Assembly: GCA_964417935.1 (NCBI GenBank) | Contig: CAYQKF010000005.1 | Span: 21,432 to 85,431 of the forward strand | Direction of reading: 5' to 3' | From: NIOZ-UU13 sp964417935 | GTDB taxonomy: Bacteria > Planctomycetota > Phycisphaerae > Sedimentisphaerales > Anaerobacaceae | Length of the DNA stretch: 64,000 nucleotides | Part shown: in pieces, positions 26,173 through 35,000 of the stretch | Position numbering within the stretch: position 1 is the stretch's first letter | How the letters are laid out: each line of letters begins with the position of its first letter | Translations under genes and position numbers: made by a program | The notes under the pieces: model-generated | The model's input: the letters and a program-made list of their open reading frames with translations, nothing else | Database searches by the model: none | What the model was told of the DNA's origin: nothing

Positions 26173-28500
26173 ATGCCTGATTGTCACCAGTGTGGAGAGA
26201 ATTTGGAAGGTCATGGACACCGTACCGGAAAGTGCTCGATCTGCTACACCGATCACGTGACCCTGTGCCCAACTTGTGCCATGTGGGATTGGGGGCCCCT
26301 TAATACCGACCACGATGCGGTTGCTGAGCTAATCCCGCCAGCGGTCGTTGTCCCTGCCCCCCGGCAGCAGCAGAATAAATTAAAGAAAATCCTGGCAAAA
26401 TTTTCCCGGTCGACACCTCCTTGTAAGACCTTTCTAGGCCGTATGGCCAAAGTGAGCAAATACATCAAACGTCAGTTGGGAACAAAAAAGGCGACCCTTT
26501 ACGGACAAAGATTCTCGGATTACGCCTGCCATGTCTTTGGCGAATTCGATAGGTTATATCCGACTTGCAAGTACGACAAAACCGCCCTCCAGATCATCAT
26601 TTTCATGTATCATAGCGCCCAGGAAAGAATCCAATGCCGAACGCGAGGCGATTCGGCCTCAACTGTCCGCGCCGACGTCGAGTACCTCAAACGGTGGCAA
26701 ATCCGCCAGGTCGCCGCTAAGTTGCTCTTCCACCAGTGGAATAAAATCCATGATGTTTTTGGAGAAAATACCGGCGCAGAACTTTTCCTTAGCCACCCTT
26801 ACCTGGAAGCCCTCGCCTACAACGACATCGAGTTTTTTCTCAAGGGATTCAAATCACCCACTCTTTTTGCTATTGATCTTCTTGATCTCGCCAACAACAG
26901 TGCAGTCCTAGCCCGTGAAATCCTTGAGATTTCCCTCATCGCTTATCACGTCCGCGTCGGTGCCAGAACGCAAAACCAGTGGGGAGCCCATTGGTCAAAC
27001 GGGGGTACTGCCACGAGTTTTCGACCGAATGAAGCACTCAGCTTGGTTTCGACCGATCACTTCGAGAAACTGTTTGGTGACGACGTTCAGCAGGCAGGCG
27101 ACCTCTCCGACATTACCAAACAGAAGATCAACCAGGTCTGGGCCGTCCTGGAAAACGAAAACCCGAGAAATCAACTTCCGGACCATCCCCGGTTCCCTGA
27201 CGACGATGTAGAAGACAATGACCTTCTCTCTGACGTGGAGAAGAATTACCTCCAGTACCTGCCCACCTTTGACCACAAACGGAATCAGCCGGACCTTCGC
27301 ACTCCTTGCGAAACCGTTATACGCAATCGCGTGGTTACGAAGTTGCATAGTTTGATTCACGGACAAGACCCACCTGCCCGGCCGGACGATTTAGGACCTG
27401 AACCGGCGCCGCCCCATGGGGAGCCCGCCGAACCGGAAAACAAACCCGCTGACGACTGGTCCGCCCTTCAGGCCGGCCAGTTTATCGACCAGACGATTAC
27501 CCGTATGTGGAATGAATTCGCTGTTGATTTGGCCTTCGATACCCCTGTCGCAAAAATCATCCTTCAAAAAATAAAAAACAATGACCCCAACGATCCTTTT
27601 GAACCAAAAGGATGGTTTCCCCTCAAAACCGTCAATGTCTCTTGGAAAGATGTTTTTCCCGAAGACGGTTTCGATCAGGCCGACACCTTTCAGACCATCC
27701 GCCAGCACTATGCGCCGACCGAGGGGACCAGCCCCCGCCCCGCCCACTACATGGACTGGCGCAACCACAAAGACCACTGGCTTTATGACTGCTTCAATAT
27801 CCAACCGACCCGTCGGCCTGTCTTCACCTCTCTTGCTGTCCATCCCATCCTGCCCGAGCCCAATACTAACTACGGCGGCAACGTCCTGTTATTCCGACGA
27901 AACACCATCCGGCACCGTACGGTATTCACCTTTGGCGATAAACAGCAGCCCCGCCGCAGTATGCTCCTGGTCTTGGACACGATCCTCTTCGGCAGAAAAA
28001 AGAAAGATGGCGACGACGGCCAGGCCCCGGGAGAGAGATTGAAGGTTGTTGAGAAAATCCTCCGCCGATCCTGCTTCCTCAGCGGGACCGTCCACGCCAA
28101 CATTGTAAATAATCTTCCCGAGCAATGGCGACGATCATGCACCGGCATCAAAGTCGGGTACCCCCTCCCAGACTTGCTCATCGAATGTCACATCTTTGGC
28201 GGTGTGGATATGGCCCGCGATGTTATGGCGATTGCTGGACGTTTTTGCCACGACCCGGCCACTAACGACCCCCGCGCCCCTTTCTTTTCGCCCAAACTGC
28301 ATCTGCCTCGTTCGAAAATCGCTGAATACCGCAATGACATTACTACCTTCGACCCCTATATGCAGTTGCTCGATTATGACCCCTGGATATCGAATCCCAT
28401 GTATCGAAAGCCGCCCAACTTCCCGGCGCCCGTACGCCCCAAATGGTGCCTTAAAATCATTCACTCCGACCGGGCCGAAGACCTGGAGGATCTCGAATAA
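26173..28500 (+). CDS. Large protein of unknown function, candidate T6SS effector
   Basis: A 775-residue protein not recognised as a known family. Six cysteines at 4, 7, 21, 24, 32 and 35 in CxxC pairs suggest an N-terminal zinc-binding module. The middle is helical. A proline- and acid-rich linker occupies about residues 395-430. The C-terminal region has a beta-rich segment (NYGGNVLLFRRNTIRHRTVF at about 566-585, then TFGDK) and later ECHIFGGVDMARDV (about 669-682). From memory this resembles DUF3626-type or ADP-ribosyltransferase-like proteins, but this is a weak hunch. Position between the LysM protein and PAAR, behind vgrG, is the classic effector slot. Confidence 0.6.
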   Translation: MPDCHQCGENLEGHGHRTGKCSICYTDHVTLCPTCAMWDWGPLNTDHDAVAELIPPAVVVPAPRQQQNKLKKILAKFSRSTPPCKTFLGRMAKVSKYIKRQLGTKKATLYGQRFSDYACHVFGEFDRLYPTCKYDKTALQIIIFMYHSAQERIQCRTRGDSASTVRADVEYLKRWQIRQVAAKLLFHQWNKIHDVFGENTGAELFLSHPYLEALAYNDIEFFLKGFKSPTLFAIDLLDLANNSAVLAREILEISLIAYHVRVGARTQNQWGAHWSNGGTATSFRPNEALSLVSTDHFEKLFGDDVQQAGDLSDITKQKINQVWAVLENENPRNQLPDHPRFPDDDVEDNDLLSDVEKNYLQYLPTFDHKRNQPDLRTPCETVIRNRVVTKLHSLIHGQDPPARPDDLGPEPAPPHGEPAEPENKPADDWSALQAGQFIDQTITRMWNEFAVDLAFDTPVAKIILQKIKNNDPNDPFEPKGWFPLKTVNVSWKDVFPEDGFDQADTFQTIRQHYAPTEGTSPRPAHYMDWRNHKDHWLYDCFNIQPTRRPVFTSLAVHPILPEPNTNYGGNVLLFRRNTIRHRTVFTFGDKQQPRRSMLLVLDTILFGRKKKDGDDGQAPGERLKVVEKILRRSCFLSGTVHANIVNNLPEQWRRSCTGIKVGYPLPDLLIECHIFGGVDMARDVMAIAGRFCHDPATNDPRAPFFSPKLHLPRSKIAEYRNDITTFDPYMQLLDYDPWISNPMYRKPPNFPAPVRPKWCLKIIHSDRAEDLEDLE

Positions 28501-28586
28501 GAAAACCACCCGGAGGATAGAGTGGATAACAATATATCATCGAAAAATGCAAACTGGAGCGCCTGGAAATTAAAGCAAGTGATATA

Positions 28587-28811
28587 ATGGGCAAAAATAC
28601 TATTCAGGGCGTGACTATGGGAACATGCCGGTTCTCAAAATCCGGTCTAAACGGTCTCTTAATTGCCCGGTCAACTTTTACCAGGCTTTTGCAATTGGAT
28701 AACGTGTATTTCAACGGTTTGCAGCTTAAAGGAGTTAAATATTCAAAAGATTTAGCACGGCAGGCACAGGGTGTTCAGTATGAAAGCTCTGATCAATTTA
28801 GTCTATCATAA
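28587..28811 (+). CDS. Small ORF, weak pentapeptide-repeat-like text
   Basis: A 74-residue ORF between the candidate effector and the PAAR gene. It shows loose five-residue periodicity with hydrophobic centres (TCRFSKSGLNGLLIARSTF) over about residues 13-48, reminiscent of pentapeptide repeats but below what would be diagnostic. The ribosome-binding site is weak. It could be a fragment or an immunity-like protein, and the call is uncertain. Confidence 0.35.
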   Translation: MGKNTIQGVTMGTCRFSKSGLNGLLIARSTFTRLLQLDNVYFNGLQLKGVKYSKDLARQAQGVQYESSDQFSLS

Positions 28812-28911
28812 GAATTTTAATAAAAGAAATTTTATATAACAGTTTATGTTGCTTTTGAATTATATTCCCGATAGGGTATGGACTTAATGTAATAAATTAA
28901 GGAAATTGATT

Positions 28912-29202
28912 ATGCCCCCGGCAGCACGATTAACCGATATGCATGCGTGTCCGATGTTCGACGGCCCCAAGCCGCACGGCGGCGGCCCCATAACCGGTCC
29001 CGGTTGTCCGACCGTCCTGATCGGCAATATGCCCGCCGCCCGCATGGGAGATATGGCCCAATGTGCCGGCCCTCCGGATTCGATTGTCAAAGGCTCGGCA
29101 ACCGTCATGATCGGCGGTCAGCCCGCCGCCCGCATGGGTGACAATTGCGCCCACGGTGGTTCTATTGTAGCCGGCTTCCCCACCGTCATGATCGGAGGAT
29201 GA
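28912..29202 (+). CDS. PAAR-domain spike-tip protein
   Basis: A 96-residue PAAR protein that sharpens the VgrG spike and can bind effectors. Pro-Ala-Ala-Arg occurs three times: near the start (PPAARLTDMHACP), in MPAARMGDMAQC and in QPAARMGDNCAHGG. His and Cys positions fit zinc binding at the tip. There is no C-terminal extension, so it is a plain PAAR. AAGGA precedes the ATG at 28912. A TTG start 6 nt upstream is less likely. Confidence 0.95.
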   Translation: MPPAARLTDMHACPMFDGPKPHGGGPITGPGCPTVLIGNMPAARMGDMAQCAGPPDSIVKGSATVMIGGQPAARMGDNCAHGGSIVAGFPTVMIGG

Positions 29203-29452
29203 TATCGGTCGAAAAGATGGGATGTGGAGTCCTTGGACGAAAGGGTGAAAGATTCTTTCGATATGGATTGTCTTTTGCTTCTTACCCTCTAAATGCTACA
29301 TCTAAAAATCACTTTTGCAATATCGAATTCCACTTGACAGCGGGATATTAATCGGTAGAATTCTCGAACACCCTTTAAAAAAGATACTTGCAGCTATATG
29401 GGTGCGTGGTTTATTATGTAGAAAATATAGAATTGATTGTTATTAAGACGAG

Positions 29453-31423
29453 TTGCCTGTGTCGTTTTCTAACCAAAACAACGGTCTTGCAATGTTACCG
29501 AAGGATTATGTTGCTATACCCATTGCCGAAGACCAGAAAGCTGCGGCGCTAAAGATTTGCGTTCTGGTAAGGCCCAAGCCTGACCCTGTAGGTGGTCACC
29601 TTGTCGTGCTTCGTGATACGATCGACGCTAAAGTATTTTTAGGATGCATCGTTGACGTTTCCAGCCAGGTATTGGAATGGCTGGAACTTTGGATTCAGAA
29701 TAGCGAAACCCTCATTAACACAGCATCGGCGGCTTGCCAATCACTTTCAAACGCCATGCTGGATAATCGCTGGCGTCAACAATCTCAGGCGTTTGAACAT
29801 CTCGAAGGAGCCGCAATAGTAAAAACCGGCTGGGAGTCTGAACACCCGCTGCCGACATTTCTGGATATCTCTGCACGTTCACCGGTCCATCCGATAGACC
29901 CCAACTCTGGGACACACTGGAAGCTGTGCTTGGATGAAGGTCTGCTCCAGCAAAAGAATTTGCCAGGCTATGCCAGCTCGTTGCATCGTTACTTGTATGT
30001 ACCAGCATTAGGCGAAGAGTCACAACTCGTGCCCGTTACCTCTGGAGCACCAACGAACATTTCCACAAAACCGCTGTCCGAGATTTGTGGTGACTCCACT
30101 CATATCATCTCGTTGAATCCGGGAGCTGGGTTGATGCTGGTAAAAAAGCATGTCCCAATTGGGCTGGAAGTTTTTACTGACATTCTCAGTGGCGCTGCGT
30201 GGGACGGACTAAAACATGGAAGGTCCGTACTCGACCTCGGTGAGCAGCTCAACGCATTGAGGAAGGATGAAGCTGTTTTGACCGCCGATGGTCGCCTTTT
30301 CCTGGAATCCCACGGTCAATGTGGCCGACTGGTTGAAACATTCCACTTAAAGCTTCGATTACTTGCCGATATTGTATCGTCGGTGCATTCTATGGTCTGT
30401 CATATTCAAAGACCGCTTCTCAATATTTGTCCAGACAACTGGCAAGTTAAGCTTGGAGAACCAGGACGTGGATTGCCTTTTTTATGGACAGCCAGGGCCG
30501 TGCTCAGCGACCCGGGTGATACGATTCCGTTGGCCATAGAAAGGAGCGACCTACAATACTATTTATCCGCAGTTGAAGGCCGAACATCGATATACCGTCC
30601 GCTGGTTACCTCTCTACCGACAAAAGGGCGGGCATCTATTCGCATACGCCAGGTCTTACCCGACACCAGTGATACAACATCTATTGAGGGTACGTTTACA
30701 ACCCAGGAACGCATCGAGATGGCGAGAAACGATCTTGTCTGGTTTAGACTTAATCTTGCTTGTGGCGAGGTCAATCTTTACGCTCATCTCGAATCAGATT
30801 CGGCAATGGCGCCTGGCGAATGGCGATTTCGAACAGTAGCTCAGAATATGGATGATGCCAAGGTCTCGGATTTGCGCGCTGCTGAAGGAGTACCAATACC
30901 TGAGGTGACGTTTGAGGTTATACCACTTTTGAGCAGCCCCTGTGACCTATACTCCTTAGCTGTTATAGCTGTAAGGATTCTTCTTGTTGATAACACCAAC
31001 AGTCTGCCTGTGGTCCTTGATGAAACATTAAGTCTGCCTCGCCAAATTGAAGCAGATTATGATGAATCGACAAGCTTGGAGATGCGTATAAGTGATAGAT
31101 TCAATAAGGATAGCCGATGGCTTGAGTCGCTGGGACCCCACCATTTAACCTTCGATAAGATAACATCTGACGAGGCTTTTAGTCTCATCCCTTCTGAACT
31201 GTGGTGGACAACACTGGCCATAATCTTGCGAATGTTCCCTGGATTAGGTCCCGACACCGAGTGCAAGGATTACGGCGATGCTCAACAAGGAGGTCTTCAC
31301 AAGGTTTTTGAACGAACTATCACTGATTTGGACAACCTGATATTAAGAACCCGTAGCCTGATAGTCGCAGACTGGAAATCTAATCAGGAAATCGCCGGTG
31401 TGCTCCAAAAGTACCTCACATAG
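29453..31423 (+). CDS. T6SS-linked degenerate protein-kinase-like protein (pseudokinase), unknown function
   Basis: About 656 residues, with a TTG or GTG start (29453 or 29459). No signal peptide or membrane segment is clear. Residues about 300-333 (LRLLADIVSSVHS, then HIQRPLLNICPDNWQVKL) align by eye with kinase helix E and the catalytic loop, but HRD and the Lys/Asn pattern are lost. A kinase subdomain IX-like segment, CDLYSLAVIAVRIL, follows at about 497-510. Between them lies a beta-rich insertion of about 140 residues. The protein would be catalytically dead. It lies between PAAR and the lipoprotein gene, next to a second pseudokinase. Confidence 0.5.
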   Translation: MPVSFSNQNNGLAMLPKDYVAIPIAEDQKAAALKICVLVRPKPDPVGGHLVVLRDTIDAKVFLGCIVDVSSQVLEWLELWIQNSETLINTASAACQSLSNAMLDNRWRQQSQAFEHLEGAAIVKTGWESEHPLPTFLDISARSPVHPIDPNSGTHWKLCLDEGLLQQKNLPGYASSLHRYLYVPALGEESQLVPVTSGAPTNISTKPLSEICGDSTHIISLNPGAGLMLVKKHVPIGLEVFTDILSGAAWDGLKHGRSVLDLGEQLNALRKDEAVLTADGRLFLESHGQCGRLVETFHLKLRLLADIVSSVHSMVCHIQRPLLNICPDNWQVKLGEPGRGLPFLWTARAVLSDPGDTIPLAIERSDLQYYLSAVEGRTSIYRPLVTSLPTKGRASIRIRQVLPDTSDTTSIEGTFTTQERIEMARNDLVWFRLNLACGEVNLYAHLESDSAMAPGEWRFRTVAQNMDDAKVSDLRAAEGVPIPEVTFEVIPLLSSPCDLYSLAVIAVRILLVDNTNSLPVVLDETLSLPRQIEADYDESTSLEMRISDRFNKDSRWLESLGPHHLTFDKITSDEAFSLIPSELWWTTLAIILRMFPGLGPDTECKDYGDAQQGGLHKVFERTITDLDNLILRTRSLIVADWKSNQEIAGVLQKYLT

Positions 31424-31519
31424 ATAAGCATTCACAGCGGGAGATAAATAACCTAAGTAGTGCTGTCGAACTAAGGAAATGTTGGACAAATAGTGGTAAG
31501 AAATGATAAGGAGCTTACT

Positions 31520-32023
31520 ATGAAAACAGGATTATTGAAAGGTCAAGTGTGTGGATTGCTTTTGGTTGGCCTGCTGGCGGGAGGATGCTCTCGGCAAGTT
31601 GTTAACGTAATAGCAGCCGATGACATTTGTAAAAAATCCATAGAGGTTCATCTGGTAGGAGTCAACAGGTACGAGAAGGATACTTGGGAAACGATGTCAA
31701 TGACCGAATACTGGACACCACCCGAAAACGAACTGAGAAAAAGTGCTAAAGCCTATACACATGTGATTAAATTCGGACAAGGGCCCTGTGAAATAGCCCT
31801 CGCCAAAAAAGATCCCATTCAGGGTGTGTGGAAAAGCAGGAAAGCCGAGTACTTGTTTGTTTTGGCGGACCTGCGCGGCATATTTTCCGATCTTCCTGGT
31901 AACGCCGATGCAAGGCGTCTGATGTTGCCTGCTGTAGGTTCAGAAGATTGGGGATTGCGTCCAAAAACGATCAATATCAGGATTGAAGGCGGCAATATTG
32001 TTCCTTTGACCATTCCGAAATAA
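31520..32023 (+). CDS. Lipoprotein, candidate TssJ-like outer-membrane component
   Basis: A 167-residue protein with a lipoprotein signal peptide: basic start, hydrophobic core CGLLLVGLLAGG and lipidated Cys23. The ATG at 31520 follows AAGGAG at ideal spacing and fixes the start. The mature part begins with a beta strand pattern (SIEVHLVGVNRYEKD) and has a later YLFVLADLRGIFSDL segment, which loosely match TssJ strand order. TssJ tethers the T6SS membrane complex to the outer membrane, and no other tssJ candidate is in view. Family membership is plausible but not diagnostic. Confidence 0.55.
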   Translation: MKTGLLKGQVCGLLLVGLLAGGCSRQVVNVIAADDICKKSIEVHLVGVNRYEKDTWETMSMTEYWTPPENELRKSAKAYTHVIKFGQGPCEIALAKKDPIQGVWKSRKAEYLFVLADLRGIFSDLPGNADARRLMLPAVGSEDWGLRPKTINIRIEGGNIVPLTIPK

Positions 32024-32073
32024 AGAGGTGGTTACAATTTGGTCCCATTTCGGTTTAGAAAGGTAAGGGATGA

Positions 32074-35000
32074 ATGACAAGCTTTGGCCGCTATGAGACC
32101 GTTCGTGAGCTTCACCACAGTGGATTTACTGTACTTTATAGTGGGCTGGCTGCAGACGATACTGCAGAAAAATTTGCCATTAAAGTTTTTCAGCCTTCCA
32201 CTTTTCTGCTGGAAACAGAACAAGTAAAAAACGAATCTGAACTGTTTCTCAGTAGTGCTCACGTCCAGCAAAAAACTGCCGCCGGTGGTGCTCAATATTG
32301 GGCACCTATTTATGAGTGCGGCTCAATCCCTGATGGAGCATTTTACGTCACAGATAAATACGACCATTCGCTTCAACAGCTCATTGATGTTCGTGTCGCG
32401 CTTACCTCACAGGCCCTTTGTGAGATTGTCGAGTCGGTCGCCAAGGGCTTGGTTGAGTTAAAACAAGCATGCGGGCGACCACACGGGAACCTCAAAGCCA
32501 CTAATATTCTCATTGCCGGCGAGGGAGATATTTCGCAGACGACAATAGCATTGTCTGATCCGTTGCCGGATGAACACATCGATACGGCAGTACACTGGGA
32601 CAGCGATCTTCGGGACATAGCGGAGTTCATTTATCAGCTTATAATTCACCGACCGTCTCCTGCCGTGGACGGCTGGCAGGTGCCTGACACAAAGGAGTGG
32701 GCCAAACTGGGTAAACTGGCAAAGGATTGGAGAAATCTGTGCAATCGGTTGTTGAATGCCCACATTAAGCCAGGTTCGATGACTGTTGAGATGCTCATTG
32801 AAGAGCTGGCTCGATTAAAAAAAATAAAACCGGTCATTTCACCCCGTCGCTTGCTTATCGCTATTGGTCTTGTAGTCATTGCCGGCGCCGCTGTCCTGCT
32901 CATGAGGCCAGAGTTCATATTTCCTTCCAAGTCTGCAAACATAAGAGATTGGAAGCAGTTATTTACAGAATATGAGGGATCGATAAAAACTCTGAGAATG
33001 AAATTAGGATTGCCGAAAAGCAGCAATGAACGACAAAAGCGATGGACGAACAATCAACACCTGAGCATCATAGTTGAAAAAGTCAAAAAAGCATCGTATC
33101 CCTATAACGTGGCATATGATAACAATGTTCTGGAACAGGACCTAAACAAAATCGAGACCGAAGAAGACATCGACGATTTCAACATTAAGGACAACAAAAC
33201 TATCGATGCACTTATAGCAATTGAAATTATCAAGTACTTCTTTGACCCAAAAGCCGACCCAAACTCGTTCAGATTCTACAACGACCCCAACTCGCCGGTG
33301 GACAGAAAAGAGTATCAGAAATGGCCTTTGCTGGTAGAGATATATGATGCTGCAGATAGTTTCACAAAACGCGGCTGGCAAAGGTCTGCCACATATCTCC
33401 AAAATTTGGTCGATGATGTAAAACCCGACCCAAACATTGCTGTCGAAAATGTGGATAAAATCCTCGAGCTTCAGCCCGGTTTGGATGAAATTAAGTCTCT
33501 CTGGACAAAGACCGAAGATAACCAGAAAACTGTTGAAAGAGCTGGCGAGCCGATCCTTTCTCGATTTCGTGATTACGTTAACCAAGAACCAGCTTTGGTT
33601 CTCGGCGAGGCCGGCGAAGCAGACGTTAACGACTTCTACAAAAAACTCCGTGATGAATTGTGGAAGAGAGAGCAGTTGAGCAGTGAACTTGCCAAATCTA
33701 TAGAAGATAATTGGCAAAAACTCGAAGAAAACCAGAACATTATCAAAAGCACCGGTAACCCGACTCTTGCCAAATTTCCCGACTACATCCAATCAAAACT
33801 TGCTTCTGCCGACCTGGATATCCTCGGTAGCGAGCTTGAACAGATAAGCAACCTGGCCGATAAACTTGCCAAATTTATTGAAGATGATTGGCAAAAACTC
33901 GAAGAAAACCAGAGGACTGTCGAAAACACTGGTGACCCAATTCTTGCCAAATTTCCCGGCTATATCCAATCAAAACTTGCTTCCGCCGATATGGGTATCC
34001 TCGGTAGCGAACTTGAACAAATAAGCCGCTCAGTCGATAATCTTGCCAAATCTACAGAAAATATTTGGCAAAAGGCTGATAAAGAGGCTTTTCTAAATGA
34101 CCATGGAAATGACTCTACAGAAACCTTAACGGACAAAACTTTCGCTGAAAGGCTTGATATAATTAAGGACTATTATTACCTGGTTCCTGATCCGCGTGAT
34201 GAGCTCGATGAATTAGTCAATCGAACCAAGAATAATATTGAAGAAGCAAAAGGCTACAATCCCCAGCCTGCTGACGAATGTGCAAAGAATCTGGAACAAG
34301 TGCAGCCGGATATTGAAGCAATGCGAAAATTCAGAGGCATAAAAAAAGAACAAGAACAGATTAACAAAAAGATTAATGACCTCCAGCCTGTCATTGTGAA
34401 AATCAACGAAATAGCAATCTCTTTGATAGAAACGCCCGAAGAATGGGTCCAGAGGATAAGTGAAGACTCACGGATCGCTTCGTCTGAAGCATTAAATGAA
34501 AAATGGATTGAGCTACGAGACAAAGTGATCAAGGGACCTGAAGCGGAAAAAGTTGACAGGGACAAAGGATTATACCAAAAACTCCGAAAAAGGGTGAAAG
34601 ATACAAAAGAAAACCTTGTCAAATTAGATGGAGAATTACTGAGAGGATTGCCTTTGCAAATTGATGCTAAACTGGAAGAAAAAGGTTGGAACAGACAACT
34701 CAAAGAAGTTTATGATGAAGAAAGAAAGAAAACGATAGAAAGTATTTTAGAAAAAGTGCCGTTGCATAACGAGGTTCCGGATATAAGTGACCCATTGCTT
34801 GAGGAGTTTCGTCAAAACAAATTCTCTGAATTTGAAAAGCGGCGGAATGATTTCGGTGGAATCCTGGAAGCGTTTAATAAGATCGAGGATGGTCTCGACG
34901 GTTGCTATCTTCTTAGTGACGAGCTGCCGGAAATTGATGAAAACATTCGGTCATTGTGGGAGAAGTGGCGAAACACCACCACTATTAGAGAAGCGAAAAT

